Counted from the stretch's first letter, positions 1-9,010 are shown. The stretch: 64,000 nucleotides of DNA from Novosphingobium sp. 32-60-15 (GCF_002280675.1 NZ_NCEN01000023.1:1-64000); one strand, 5' to 3'. Made by a program: numbers and translations. Notes: generated by a model from the letters alone, not told the origin.

Positions 1-265
1 CCTCGGCTATGATGCCAGCTACCGTTCAAGCTGGTCATCCAACCCGTCGCCGTCGATCTATACCAACGTCGATGGCTATTCGATCCACAACTTCCGCGCG
101 GGCTTCCGCACCGACCGTTTCGATGTGTTCGGCTGGGTGCGCAACGCATTTGACCAGAACTACATCGAACTCCTGCTGGCTGGCACCGGCGGCAACACCG
201 GCCTTGTCGCGGGCCAAGTCGGCGATCCACGCACCTTCGGCGGAACGATCAAGTACTCGTTCTAA
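1..265 (+). CDS. TonB-dependent receptor, C-terminal end (partial)
   Basis: The reading frame enters from the left edge (first full codon at base 2) and ends in TAA, leaving about 87 residues. They look like the last beta strands of an outer-membrane TonB-dependent receptor: alternating aromatic and polar residues, a strand ending in GWVRNAFDQNY (the usual 'v.NlfD..Y' segment of these barrels), and a terminal strand GGTIKYSF ending in Phe, the typical outer-membrane insertion signal. The substrate cannot be told from this fragment. The family call is fairly secure; everything upstream lies outside the window. Confidence 0.8.
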   Translation, partial: LGYDASYRSSWSSNPSPSIYTNVDGYSIHNFRAGFRTDRFDVFGWVRNAFDQNYIELLLAGTGGNTGLVAGQVGDPRTFGGTIKYSF

Positions 266-324
266 GCCGACAGCGGGCCGGATTGTGCATGTCGATCCGG
301 TCCGCTGCTTTGACGAAAGACCCA

Positions 325-1077
325 ATGAAACAGAAGACTGCCCTGATCATCCGGCACGTTCCCTACGAAGGGGTTGCCGGGTTCCGCGATCCGATTGAAG
401 CAGCAGGCTATCAGGTGGATCGCGTCGACGTCAGCGATCCCGGCTTTTCGCAAATCGATCTTTGCCATCATGATCTGTTGATCATGATGGGCGGTCCGAT
501 GGGCTTCTACGAACAGGACCAACACCCCTGGATCTCATGCCAGCTGCGCCGCCTGGCCAAACGCCTTGAAGCGGACCGGCCAACGCTTGGCGTATGCTTC
601 GGCGCGCAAATGATAGCCGCAGCTTTGGGTGCTCGTGTCTATCCCGGCCCTGCCAAGGAAGTCGGCTTCCACCCGGTGCGTATCCACGACAACGCCATTG
701 ATGGACCATTGCGGCACTTGGTCGAGGTTCCGGTGTTGCATTGGCATGGCGACACGTTTGATTTGCCGAATGGGGTTGAATTGCTGGCCTCCAGCCATGT
801 GTATGATCATCAAGCTTTCCGTCGCGGCGCGAACCTTCTTGCGCTCCAGTTCCACGCTGAAATGGGCCGCGATGAGCGGTTCAACGCATGGATTGAAGAG
901 TGGCCGGAATCCGTTGTCGAAGCAGGAGGCACCGAAAGCGATCTGCGCGCAGCTCATGAACAATTCGGCCCCATTGTCGTGGCAGCTGGTCAATCAATGA
1001 TTGCCGATTGGCTTGAAGGCATAGATCAGGCAAATCGTGCCGAGCCCTCCACACTGCCCCTATTCCAGAAAGCCTAA
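325..1077 (+). CDS. Class I glutamine amidotransferase-like protein
   Basis: A 250-residue protein of the GMP-synthase-like GATase1 group, expected to hydrolyse glutamine or act on a related amide. The nucleophile elbow GVCFGAQM places the catalytic Cys near residue 91, and LALQFHAEM supplies the partner His; an MMGGPMG oxyanion-loop-like segment lies near residue 54. A start 14 codons upstream is possible, but homology-like sequence begins at MKQKTALIIRH. The stop is followed two bases later by the start of the TauE/SafE gene, so the two are probably co-transcribed. The physiological substrate is unknown. Confidence 0.8.
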   Translation: MKQKTALIIRHVPYEGVAGFRDPIEAAGYQVDRVDVSDPGFSQIDLCHHDLLIMMGGPMGFYEQDQHPWISCQLRRLAKRLEADRPTLGVCFGAQMIAAALGARVYPGPAKEVGFHPVRIHDNAIDGPLRHLVEVPVLHWHGDTFDLPNGVELLASSHVYDHQAFRRGANLLALQFHAEMGRDERFNAWIEEWPESVVEAGGTESDLRAAHEQFGPIVVAAGQSMIADWLEGIDQANRAEPSTLPLFQKA

Positions 1078-1079
1078 CT

Positions 1080-1862
1080 ATGTTTCCGCTTCCAGAGCTG
1101 ACTGTTGAACATATTCAGGCAATCCTTCCCTTCATCGCCGTAGGATTCTTTGCGCAACTGATCGATGGTGCATTAGGCATGGCGTTTGGCGTGCTGACGA
1201 ATACGCTGCTCGTGAGTGTGATGGGGCTTGCCCCCGCGCGCGCTTCAGCCAGTGTGCATCTGGTTGAGAGCTTTACCACCGCAGCCTCCGCAATCAGTCA
1301 CGTGCTACACAAAAACGTGAACTGGCGGCTTTTTGCCCGCCTCGCCATTCCCGGAATGATTGGTGGTATCGGCGGCGCCTACCTCCTCACAAATATTGAC
1401 GGCGACGTGATCAAGCCGTTCATCATGGCCTATTTGTCGGGCATCGGGTTCTATCTGTTGTGGCGTGCTTGGGAAATGGACCATGGCCACGAACACAAGG
1501 CTGCCAAAGTTGTCGAACCCTTGGGGCTTGTTGGCGGATTTCTGGATGCTGTGGGCGGCGGCGGTTGGGGGCCGGTGGTAACTTCAAACTTACTGGTTCA
1601 GGGGACCGAGCCACGCACAACCATCGGCACCGTCAACACGGCCGAGTTCTTTCTCACCACAACAATCTCGATCACCTTCATCCTGACGCTTGGCCTGCAG
1701 GCGTTCACAATCGCCGCTGTCGGTCTGATCATAGGTGGTCTTTTGGCAGCACCGCTCGGAGCCGTTATTGCAAAAAGGATTTCGGCAAAGCGGCTCATGG
1801 CGATGGTCGGCGTTCTATTGACCGCAACAAGCCTGTTCAGTTTATATAGGGTTTTGGCTTAA
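1080..1862 (+). CDS. TauE/SafE-family membrane permease
   Basis: A 260-residue, strongly hydrophobic protein with about eight predicted membrane segments in two halves. Each half contains the Gly-rich turn typical of the TauE/SafE (sulfite exporter, DUF81) family: GFFAQLIDGALGMAFG near the start and GGFLDAVGGGGWGP in the middle. Members move sulfite, sulfoacetate or other organosulfur or organic anions. The gene begins two bases after the GATase stop, so it is translationally close to it. Nothing in the sequence fixes the substrate. Confidence 0.88.
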   Translation: MFPLPELTVEHIQAILPFIAVGFFAQLIDGALGMAFGVLTNTLLVSVMGLAPARASASVHLVESFTTAASAISHVLHKNVNWRLFARLAIPGMIGGIGGAYLLTNIDGDVIKPFIMAYLSGIGFYLLWRAWEMDHGHEHKAAKVVEPLGLVGGFLDAVGGGGWGPVVTSNLLVQGTEPRTTIGTVNTAEFFLTTTISITFILTLGLQAFTIAAVGLIIGGLLAAPLGAVIAKRISAKRLMAMVGVLLTATSLFSLYRVLA

Positions 1863-2141
1863 AGCCACTTGGAAAGCCTGACGATCAACTGGCGTTTTGA
1901 ATGCTGCACTTCCGATTAGCGAGTGACTGCGTGAGAGCCTCCTCTGCTAGATCATCGCCACGATTGTTTTATGGCGAGCCTCTGCCTAATGGTTTTCAAA
2001 CCAACTGTCTCGGGTCAAATCTCCTTCGGGACTATTTCGGGACTCTGGATGCAAACAGACGCCCATCGCTGCCTCACCATTCCGCTAATCAGGCATTGAC
2101 GAACGCGAAAAATGCAGCAATAGCGCCACTTCCGCGAGAGC

Positions 2142-2217
2142 GGGCGCTTAGCTCAGTTGGTAGAGCATCTCGTTTACACCGAGAGGGTCGGCGGTTCGAG
2201 CCCGTCAGCGCCCACCA
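2142..2217 (+). tRNA. tRNA-Val (UAC anticodon)
   Basis: A 76-base cloverleaf with the 3' CCA encoded. The acceptor stem GGGCGCT pairs with AGCGCCC, with discriminator A before CCA. The D-arm reads GCTC-AGTTGGTA-GAGC. The anticodon arm TCTCG-TTTACAC-CGAGA carries anticodon TAC, and the T-arm contains GGTTCGAGCC. The 280 bases before it (from 1863) hold no convincing gene; an open frame crossing the tRNA is an artefact. Confidence 0.97.
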
Positions 2218-2297
2218 TTGCCGGATTCCACCTCTCATCGGGCACAGTCTAACGCGTTGTTAACGCGTCGCTAACCGTGTTGTGGCAGGTTTTGCCA

Positions 2298-2963
2298 ATG
2301 AGCATGAGGGTTCTTACCGCAATCATCGGGGCTGCGCTGGTGGCCGGCTGTGCCGGTTCGCCTGATAGCGCCCGCCAGCCTCCATCGCGCGACACCGGCG
2401 CGTCGATTACCCAGACGCCGCAGGGACGTGCCTGCCTTGCCAGTCTGGGTGCGACGCAAGCGAACTTTACCCCTCTGGCAGACCGCTTTTTCGGGGCGGG
2501 CTGCGCAACACTCGGCACGGTCAAGCTGGGCTGGCTCAGCGGAGATGCAGGGCGGCTGGATGTGACCAATCTGGGTCCGGTATCGTGCCCCCTGGCCAAT
2601 GCGATGCAGAATTGGGCGCGCTTCGGGGTTGACCGCGCGGCACGGCAAATCCTTGGCAGCCCACTCGCCCGGATCGAGACGATGGGCAGCTATTCTTGCC
2701 GCAATGTGGCCGGAACGGGCAGGCTTTCGGCGCACGCCACGGCCAATGCTGTTGATGTCGCCGCCTTCCGCCTTGCCGACGGGCGCCGGATTAGTGTCCT
2801 GAACGATTGGAATTCACCCTCGCCTCAAGTCCGCGCATTTCTGCGGACCATCCGCGATAGCGGCTGCAAGCGTTTCGGCACGGTGCTTTCGCCGGAATAC
2901 AACGCCGCGCACCGCGATCATTTGCATCTGGAATCAAGCGCGATGCGTCCGCTTTGCCGGTAA
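2298..2963 (+). CDS. Extensin-like C-terminal domain lipoprotein
   Basis: A 221-residue protein with a short signal sequence ending in a lipobox (LVAGC, Cys near residue 19), so probably a lipoprotein. The rest matches the extensin-like C-terminal family (PF06904 type): CRNVAGTGRLSAHATANAVDVAAF, with the Ser-His...Asp arrangement shared with D-Ala-D-Ala peptidase-like folds, and the late motif HRDHLHLE, a probable metal-site His pair. Such proteins are thought to act on peptidoglycan, though most are uncharacterised. ATG 2298 is preferred to a start seven codons upstream because it begins the signal peptide and has an AGGT-type ribosome site. Confidence 0.85.
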   Translation: MSMRVLTAIIGAALVAGCAGSPDSARQPPSRDTGASITQTPQGRACLASLGATQANFTPLADRFFGAGCATLGTVKLGWLSGDAGRLDVTNLGPVSCPLANAMQNWARFGVDRAARQILGSPLARIETMGSYSCRNVAGTGRLSAHATANAVDVAAFRLADGRRISVLNDWNSPSPQVRAFLRTIRDSGCKRFGTVLSPEYNAAHRDHLHLESSAMRPLCR

Positions 2964-2972
2964 GTTCAAACG

Positions 2973-3001
2973 AAAAAGGCGGAGCATTTGCCCCGCCTTT
3001 T
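2973..3001. terminator. Bidirectional hairpin terminator
   Basis: The arms AAAAAGGCGG and CCGCCTTTT are separated by about ten bases, giving a GC stem flanked by A and T runs on either side. It lies between the convergent extensin-like gene and the LuxR-type regulator gene and can serve both. Confidence 0.8.
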
Positions 3002-3026
3002 CACATTATGCTTGTCGCTTGAAGGC

Positions 3027-3647
3027 TTAAGCCGCGATATCATCCAGGCCGGTAGCCTCGATCCGCAAGCGGACGGCTTCGGCGGCGTGGCGCGCGCCAA
3101 GTTTGCCCATCATCTTCATGCGATGGATTTCCACAGTCCGCGGGCTGATATCAAGTTCCCGCGCAATCGCCTTGTTGCTGCAACCTTCGGCAAGGCGATC
3201 AAGCACTTCGCGTTCGCGTGAGCTGAGCCGCGAAATACGCTGGCGGGCTTCTGCTGCGCGGGCACGCTGGGCACGGAATGAATCCGCTTCACGTGCGGCT
3301 TGCGATACCGCTTCATTCAAAGGCGCGATCTGCGATGGCATTGCCAGATAATCCAGCGCGCCTGCTTTGATGGCGCGAACCACAGCCGATGTTTCGGGTG
3401 TTTCCGCAATCGCGATGACCGGCAACCAGTGCCCGGCGCGCATCATGGCCGCAATCAGGTTGGGGATACCTTCCCCCACCGGATCGTCCTGGGCAAGCAC
3501 CAGACCGCCTGATGGCGCATGCGCCAGAAGCTCATCGGCGTTTGCATAAATCTCGGCATGATGCCCAGCGGCGAACGCAAGGCGTGCCAACTGGGCCCTG
3601 CGGGCGGTGTGACCATCAAGGATGTGGAGTGTTACGCGTTCAGCCAT
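3027..3647 (-). CDS. LuxR/FixJ-type response regulator with degenerate receiver
   Basis: A 206-residue two-domain regulator. Residues about 5-120 have the receiver-domain pattern but lack most phosphorylation residues. The acidic pair after strand 1 is reduced to D11-G12. The phospho-acceptor region reads LAQDDP, so the aligned site is Gln53 unless the alignment shifts by one to Asp54. The conserved Thr/Ser is Ala81, and the conserved Lys is Met103 (YLAMP instead of .. KP). The C-terminal domain is an intact GerE/LuxR helix-turn-helix: LSSREREVLDRLAEG, then NKAIARELDISPRTVEIHR. It is probably regulated by something other than a kinase phosphotransfer. It lies next to the Anbu island but has its own promoter region. 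Confidence 0.85.
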   Translation of the reverse strand: MAERVTLHILDGHTARRAQLARLAFAAGHHAEIYANADELLAHAPSGGLVLAQDDPVGEGIPNLIAAMMRAGHWLPVIAIAETPETSAVVRAIKAGALDYLAMPSQIAPLNEAVSQAAREADSFRAQRARAAEARQRISRLSSREREVLDRLAEGCSNKAIARELDISPRTVEIHRMKMMGKLGARHAAEAVRLRIEATGLDDIAA

Positions 3648-3912
3648 GGACAGACTAAGTCACTGGTCTGCAAAATAAAGCCACAAATGTTTGTTTCGGA
3701 ATGAACCGATTATCGGGGAGATTCAGACAAACATACAGGTTTTTGCTTAGGAGTATCGCTTCGGGAACGGATCATTCCCTTATGCGTTGCGCATTCCCAG
3801 CAACCGTCTGCATCAAATTTTAGCTAAGCGCATGGCATTGCAGCAATTTTTGGAAAGGCGATGTTAACCACAAACACCGCCCCAAGCGCGCCGGAAACCC
3901 GATAGCACCGCT

Positions 3913-4677
3913 TCAGACTTTGTCTGCCTCTTCACCATCTTGTGTGAAGTTGTAACCGGGCAAGGAGTGGAAGGCCTGCCTTAACGCTTCGCTCCAACTT
4001 GATGAGATTGCCTTGAAGTAAGGGTCGCTGGCAAGGATGCGACGGTGGTGCAGAGGCTCAAACCGGTCGCGTTCGATAACCATAAGGTCGAACGGCAAAC
4101 CGACCGAAAGATTGGCGGCCAGCGTTGAATCGAAAGATACCATCAGCAGCTTGACCGCATCTTCAAAGCTCATCGTCCGGTCATACCCGCGCAACAGGAT
4201 CGGGCGGCCGTACTTGGTTTCGCCTATCTGGAAAAACGGCGTGTCAAAGCTGGCCTCGATGAAGTTGCCTTCGGGATAGATCATGAACAAGCGCGGTTCC
4301 ATGTCCTTGATCTGGCCTGCCACAATCATCGACGCGGTAAAGCGCGGCCCTTCGGATTCCATGCCACCTTCCTGGCGCCCCGCGATCACGCTGCGCAACA
4401 AGCCGCCCACCTGGGTGGCAACCTGAAACATCGTCGGTGCATCAAGAATGGACGGGCGACGGTCGCAAGGTGCCTTGTTGCGCTCTTCAAGCTGGGAGAT
4501 CACGGCCTGGGTCGTGGCGAGGTTGCCAGCGGTCATGATCGTTATCTGCCGCTCACCCGGCACAGACCAGTGAAACATCTTGCGGAACACCGAAATATTG
4601 TCGACGCCCGAATTGGTGCGGGTATCGCTCATCAGGACAAGTCCCTTGTCGAGCACCATTCCCACGCAGTACGTCAT
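3913..4677 (-). CDS. Proteasome-like peptidase Anbu
   Basis: A 254-residue N-terminal-nucleophile hydrolase of the Anbu (ancestral beta subunit, COG3484) family. Met1 is followed by Thr2, which becomes the catalytic N-terminal Thr after Met removal. The SDTRTNSGVD segment supplies the conserved Asp, and FRKMF supplies the Lys that lowers the Thr pKa. No propeptide is present, as is usual for Anbu. It is last in a leftward cluster after ATP-grasp, alpha-E and transglutaminase-like genes, 79 bases behind the last of these. That is the standard Anbu neighbourhood, proposed to make and cleave a peptide. Its natural substrate is not established. Confidence 0.92.
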   Translation of the reverse strand: MTYCVGMVLDKGLVLMSDTRTNSGVDNISVFRKMFHWSVPGERQITIMTAGNLATTQAVISQLEERNKAPCDRRPSILDAPTMFQVATQVGGLLRSVIAGRQEGGMESEGPRFTASMIVAGQIKDMEPRLFMIYPEGNFIEASFDTPFFQIGETKYGRPILLRGYDRTMSFEDAVKLLMVSFDSTLAANLSVGLPFDLMVIERDRFEPLHHRRILASDPYFKAISSSWSEALRQAFHSLPGYNFTQDGEEADKV

Positions 4678-4756
4678 TGCCTTGCCCCGATTTTCCCTGT
4701 CCGTGGTGCTGTTTACAGCTTTTGGCCGAATCCGGCGTTAATTTGGTATAGCAGAT

Positions 4757-5569
4757 TTATTGCTGAACGTGGTGTTGTTCTACTGCAAGCTTTACATGCA
4801 TGGCCTCGTCCCGCGCGCCATATCGTATGCCGGTGATGGGGGCTGCGTCCTTGTAATCCCGCCCGGTCGCCACGCGGACATACCGCGCATCAGGACTAAT
4901 CCCGTTCGAGATGTCGAAACCGACCCAGCCCAGCCCTTCGACATGCGCTTCGGCCCAGGCATGGCCGGCATCCTGTTCAATCCGGTCGTCCATCATAAGA
5001 TAACCGCTGACATAGCGCGCCGGAATGCCCAGCGCACGCGCCGCGCCTATAAAGACATGCGCGTGGTCCTGACACACCCCGCGCCCTGCGGCCAGAACGC
5101 CCTCCGCCGTCGTGGCAGAATCGGTATGACCGGCGGCATATTCCACGCGATCGCGGATCAAGGCCGAAAGGTTGTGCAATGATGTCAGCGTATTGGCCTC
5201 GGACGGCAACCCTGTCAGCAGGCTGCGCGCGCGTGGCCCGACCCTTGTCAAATCGGTCTGTTCCAGGAACTGCCACATCGGCATAAAGCCAGAATGGCGA
5301 CCTATAATGCCTGATTCATCGTTGGTATCGATCAAGCCTTCGCAGCGGATCGTCACTTCGCTGGCACCCGGATCGAACGAGATCAGCGAAACGTGATTGC
5401 AGTTGGGGTCTTCGTATTCCACCTGAAGATGCGCACCTTCGAACGACATGTTCCATTGGATCACGCGCTGCCCGGATGACGTCTTGGGCATGAGGCGCAA
5501 GCGCTGTAGCCCGCGGCTGACGGGTCCGGAAAACACGTAATGCGTGGTATGGTCAACGGCGATGCGCAT
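4757..5569 (-). CDS. Transglutaminase-like cysteine protease-fold protein (Anbu cluster)
   Basis: A 270-residue protein with an N-terminal beta-sandwich (bacterial transglutaminase-like N domain, from MRIAVDHTTHYVF) and a C-terminal transglutaminase core. The catalytic Cys is in GRGVCQDHAHVF, the His in AGHAWAEAHVEG, and the Asp in WVGFDISNG. A longer frame extends upstream, but ATG 5569 matches the family start and lies 8 bases after the alpha-E stop. It is the third gene of the Anbu cluster. It could form or break an amide bond in a peptide product; the reaction is unknown. Confidence 0.88.
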   Translation of the reverse strand: MRIAVDHTTHYVFSGPVSRGLQRLRLMPKTSSGQRVIQWNMSFEGAHLQVEYEDPNCNHVSLISFDPGASEVTIRCEGLIDTNDESGIIGRHSGFMPMWQFLEQTDLTRVGPRARSLLTGLPSEANTLTSLHNLSALIRDRVEYAAGHTDSATTAEGVLAAGRGVCQDHAHVFIGAARALGIPARYVSGYLMMDDRIEQDAGHAWAEAHVEGLGWVGFDISNGISPDARYVRVATGRDYKDAAPITGIRYGARDEAMHVKLAVEQHHVQQ

Positions 5570-5577
5570 TGGCGGCC

Positions 5578-6525
5578 TTATTCTGTAAAGCGGTAATCGC
5601 GCTGAATTTGCAGCGCTAGCGCGGTATTGGCGCGGATGAACTTGCCGATAAATTCGTGCAAGCCTTGTTCGAAAATACCTTCGATTGTCGCAGTGTGAAA
5701 TTGGCAATCGGCATCGCGCAAGATTTCATGGCTGTGCATTTCATTGCCATATTCGCGCGCAAGGCTGGCAAGGTTTGACCGCAGCTTTGAATAGCAAAAC
5801 GCCAGACTGCGCGGGAACCGTCCGTCAAGGATCAGGAACTCGGCAATGCCGCGCGGGTCCATACGTCCGGCATTCAACCAACGATAGGCGCGCTCCCCGG
5901 CCACTGATCGCAGCACATTTTCCCACTGCACGTTATCAAGGCTTGATCCGACATAGGACACCGATGGCAGCAGCACGTAATACTTCACGTCAAGAATACG
6001 CGCGGTATTATCAGCGCGTTCGATAAAACTGCCCATCCGCGCAAAGTTGTAAATTTCGTTGCGCAGCATGGTACCTTCCATGGCCCCGCGCACTTGCGTT
6101 GACTGGCGGCGGACCAGATCCAGCACCGCGCCCAGCCGCGTTTCGGTTACGGGCCGCGCCAGCGCATCGCGCAATTGCATCCAGCCGTCGTTGACTGATT
6201 CCCACACCTCGCGCGTGATCCCGCCGCGCACCATGCGCGCATTGGTCCGTGCGCCTTCGGTAATCGCCATGATGCTGCCGGGGTTATCCTTGTCGCGCAG
6301 GATAAAGTTGAACACATGCGGGCCGGTATATTCGGTCCCGTGCCGCGCCTCGAACGCTTGGCGCAGCCCCAGCGTAACGATGAGCGAGCGCCATTCGTCC
6401 GTCGCGTCAGACGCAGACCGCGTCAATGCCATGCGAAAGCCCGCCTCGATCAGGCGCGAAATGTTTTCCGCCCGTTCAAGATAGCGGAACAACCAGAAGA
6501 TGCCGTTTGCCGATCTACCTAACAT
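5578..6525 (-). CDS. Alpha-E domain protein (Anbu cluster)
   Basis: A 315-residue, mostly helical protein of the alpha-E family (COG2307), starting with the typical MLGRSANGIFWLFRYLERAEN. Its ATG shares one base with the TGA of the ATP-grasp gene (TGATG), so the two are translationally coupled. Alpha-E proteins are nearly always found with the circularly permuted ATP-grasp, and sometimes fused to it, which suggests a partner subunit. No catalytic residue can be assigned. Confidence 0.9.
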   Translation of the reverse strand: MLGRSANGIFWLFRYLERAENISRLIEAGFRMALTRSASDATDEWRSLIVTLGLRQAFEARHGTEYTGPHVFNFILRDKDNPGSIMAITEGARTNARMVRGGITREVWESVNDGWMQLRDALARPVTETRLGAVLDLVRRQSTQVRGAMEGTMLRNEIYNFARMGSFIERADNTARILDVKYYVLLPSVSYVGSSLDNVQWENVLRSVAGERAYRWLNAGRMDPRGIAEFLILDGRFPRSLAFCYSKLRSNLASLAREYGNEMHSHEILRDADCQFHTATIEGIFEQGLHEFIGKFIRANTALALQIQRDYRFTE

Positions 6526-7958
6526 CAGTCGTCCAGTACCCAGCTGTCTTTGGTGCCACCACCTTGCGACGAGTTCACCACCAGCGATCCCTTTTTCAGC
6601 GCGACCCGCGTCAGCCCGCCCGGCGTAATGTCTATGCCGTTGGGGCTGACCAGCACGAACGGCCGCAAATCCACATGGCGCGGCGCAAGCCCTGCCTTGG
6701 TCAGAATCGGCACGGTAGAAAGCGCCAGCGTTGGCTGCGCGATGTAATTCTCGGGCCGCGCCCGCAGCTTTGCCTCAAACGCCACCAGTTCCCGCTTGGA
6801 CGATGTCGGCCCGATCAACATGCCATAGCCGCCCGATCCGTGGACTTCCTTCACCACCAGCTCGGCCAGGTTATCCAGCACGTACTTCAGCGCTTCGGGT
6901 TCAGAGCAGCGCCATGTCGGCACGTTCTGCAATATCGGCTTTTCACCAGTATAGAACTCGACGATTTCGGGCATGAACGAGTAGATCGCCTTGTCATCGG
7001 CAATTCCCGTTCCGGGCGCATTGGCGATGGTAATCCCGCCCGCCCGGTAAACGTCCATTATCCCCGTGACACCCAGCACGCTGTTCGGGTTGAACGTAAG
7101 TGGATCAAGATATTCATCGTCAACCCGGCGGTACAGGACGTCAATCGGCTCATACCCGCGCGTGGTGCGCATCGCGATGCGGCCGTTCTCCACCCGCAAA
7201 TCGCTGCCTTCAACCAGTTCTGCGCCCATCTGGTCGGCCAGAAACGCATGCTCGAAATAGGCCGAGTTATAAATCCCCGGCGTCAGCACCGCAACGAGTG
7301 GCTTTTTGCGGTCACACGCAGGCGGCGCGCAGGCGGCAAGGCTGCGGGCCAAGCGACGCGGATAATCCGAAACTTCACGCACACGCACCCGCGTGAACAA
7401 TTCCGGGAACATCGCCATCATCGTCTCGCGGTTCTCCAACATATAGGAGACACCGGACGGAGTGCGGGCGTTGTCCTCCAGCACCATGAAATCATCCTCG
7501 CCCGTGCGGACAAGGTCGATCCCGACAATATGCGTGTAAACCCCGCCCGGCGGCGTGAAGCCAACCATTTCAGGCAGGAACGCCACGTTGTTTTTCAACA
7601 AGCGCGCAGGCAGGCGGCCCGACCGCACAATTTCCTGACGGTGATACAGATCGTGCAAAAAGGCGTTGAGCGCCCGCACCCGCTGTTCAATCCCGCGCGA
7701 CAATTTGCGCCATTGCTGTGCGGTGATGATCCGGGGGACCATATCGAACGGGATCAGCCGCTCTTCGGCATCCTCGTTCCCATAGACATTAAAGGTAATT
7801 CCGGTGCGGCGAAAGAAGGCCTCAGCCTCACTGCCTTTGCGCCGCAACAAGTCGGCTGGTTGTTCATCATGCCATTGGCAGTAACCGGCATAGGCAGAGC
7901 GCACCGATCCATCGGCATCGAGCATCTCGTCATATGACAAGGGCAAGGTTTTTTTCAT
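6525..7958 (-). CDS. Circularly permuted ATP-grasp protein (Anbu cluster)
   Basis: A 477-residue protein of the circularly permuted ATP-grasp type 2 family (COG2308), related to enzymes that join an amine to a carboxylate using ATP. Recognisable segments are PLSYDEMLDADG at the start, FLEDL-type FLHDLYHRQEIV, GIDLVRTGEDDFMVLEDNARTPSGVSYM in the middle, and VKEVHGSGGYGM with IAQPTLALSTVP near the end. A longer frame begins 19 codons upstream, but ATG 7958 has GGGATG before it and matches the usual start. It is the first gene of the Anbu cluster. Confidence 0.92.
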   Translation of the reverse strand: MKKTLPLSYDEMLDADGSVRSAYAGYCQWHDEQPADLLRRKGSEAEAFFRRTGITFNVYGNEDAEERLIPFDMVPRIITAQQWRKLSRGIEQRVRALNAFLHDLYHRQEIVRSGRLPARLLKNNVAFLPEMVGFTPPGGVYTHIVGIDLVRTGEDDFMVLEDNARTPSGVSYMLENRETMMAMFPELFTRVRVREVSDYPRRLARSLAACAPPACDRKKPLVAVLTPGIYNSAYFEHAFLADQMGAELVEGSDLRVENGRIAMRTTRGYEPIDVLYRRVDDEYLDPLTFNPNSVLGVTGIMDVYRAGGITIANAPGTGIADDKAIYSFMPEIVEFYTGEKPILQNVPTWRCSEPEALKYVLDNLAELVVKEVHGSGGYGMLIGPTSSKRELVAFEAKLRARPENYIAQPTLALSTVPILTKAGLAPRHVDLRPFVLVSPNGIDITPGGLTRVALKKGSLVVNSSQGGGTKDSWVLDD

Positions 7959-8077
7959 AGGCACATCCCGTCTGGTGCTCAAGCTTGCACAACGAATCGG
8001 GTTTGCCAAGCGCATGCATGTTGCACTTGCGAAATAAATTTGGCGTCAAATTGTAATGATGGTCTGGCGATGCCAGT

Positions 8078-8878
8078 TCAGTATGCGTTGATCAGCCGAT
8101 TGACCATCGCTGCCACATCGGGATGTGCGGCAAAGCCCAAGTGCGTACAGCGCATTGGCACAGCCAGATCACGCTCATCCTTGCGTCCACAAGCAGAACG
8201 TGGCGAAACAATGCCATCGCGCGCGCTCCACAGCGCCACAGTCGGCACCGGTGGCTTGACCGCCATCTCGCGACCGATCGGCGGTTCGTCCACGGAATGG
8301 CCAGCGATCAGTTGATAAGCCCGCCAGGCATTGTTGGCGCGGCGGTCACCCGAAAACGGGGTGCCCATCGTGATGACCAGCCGCACCGACTCGGGGTGCT
8401 TACGCGCCACTTCGCGGGCAAAGATGCCGCCAAGGCTCCAGCCGACCAACACCAACGGCTCGCCTTCTTTGCGCGCCATGGCCACCACACGTTGGCACAG
8501 TCGCTCGAACCGTTCTTCGCTCGGCCCGAAATTGAAGCCGAGACCCCAATCGCTCACCCGGTGCCCTGCATCTTGCAGCACTCGCGCCAGTGGCTTCATC
8601 CGCGCCGGATGCGTGCCGAATCCGGGCAGCAGCATCACCGCGCGCGACGGGCCGCTTGGCACTTGCGCCAAGCGCGGACGCCGCGTGGCTTGCCAATGCT
8701 CAATCGGTGTGCGCAATTCGCCAACGAAGCGTTCCCAAGCCGGACCGCGTGACCCGGCAGGACGCGTCTCAAACGCCAGCGCACGCCGCCGCACGATTTC
8801 ATCGCGCAGCACGGCGGCCCGGGCAATCCATTGCCCTTTGCTGCCCGCAGCTTGCTGTTGTCCGATCATCATTTCCAT
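8078..8878 (-). CDS. Alpha/beta hydrolase
   Basis: A 266-residue alpha/beta-hydrolase-fold protein. The nucleophile elbow GWSLGG follows strand LVLVG, and an LLPGFGTHP segment forms the oxyanion hole. The acid is probably in WSARDGIVSP and the His in MRCTHLGFAAHPD. A GTG three codons upstream is an alternative start; ATG 8878 is preferred because AGAG lies 8 bases before it. There is no signal peptide, so it should be cytoplasmic. The substrate is unknown. It is transcribed alone, upstream of and in the same direction as the Anbu cluster, with a 120-base gap. Confidence 0.8.
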   Translation of the reverse strand: MEMMIGQQQAAGSKGQWIARAAVLRDEIVRRRALAFETRPAGSRGPAWERFVGELRTPIEHWQATRRPRLAQVPSGPSRAVMLLPGFGTHPARMKPLARVLQDAGHRVSDWGLGFNFGPSEERFERLCQRVVAMARKEGEPLVLVGWSLGGIFAREVARKHPESVRLVITMGTPFSGDRRANNAWRAYQLIAGHSVDEPPIGREMAVKPPVPTVALWSARDGIVSPRSACGRKDERDLAVPMRCTHLGFAAHPDVAAMVNRLINAY

Positions 8879-9010
8879 TGTGTGCACTCTTTCGGCCTAA
8901 CTCCCGATGAACGCCAGCATTTCAGAAATGTTTCACATAATCGTCAAGGTTCTTAAAAATGTCTTCAAGCTGCGTAGGCAAAATCCAACCGGTTCCAATA
9001 TGCCAAATCC

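Noticed and set aside
1863..2141. Integrated element or attachment site upstream of tRNA-Val
   Set aside because: No integrase and no direct repeat of the tRNA 3' end were found on either side.
1901..2263. 120-codon open frame crossing the tRNA-Val gene
   Set aside because: Its second half is a translation of the tRNA itself (SVGRASRLHREGRRFEP is a typical tRNA artefact), and the first half has no recognisable protein.
6426..7937. 503-codon plus-strand frame opposite the ATP-grasp gene
   Set aside because: Antisense to a clear family gene, His/Arg/Gln-rich without motifs.
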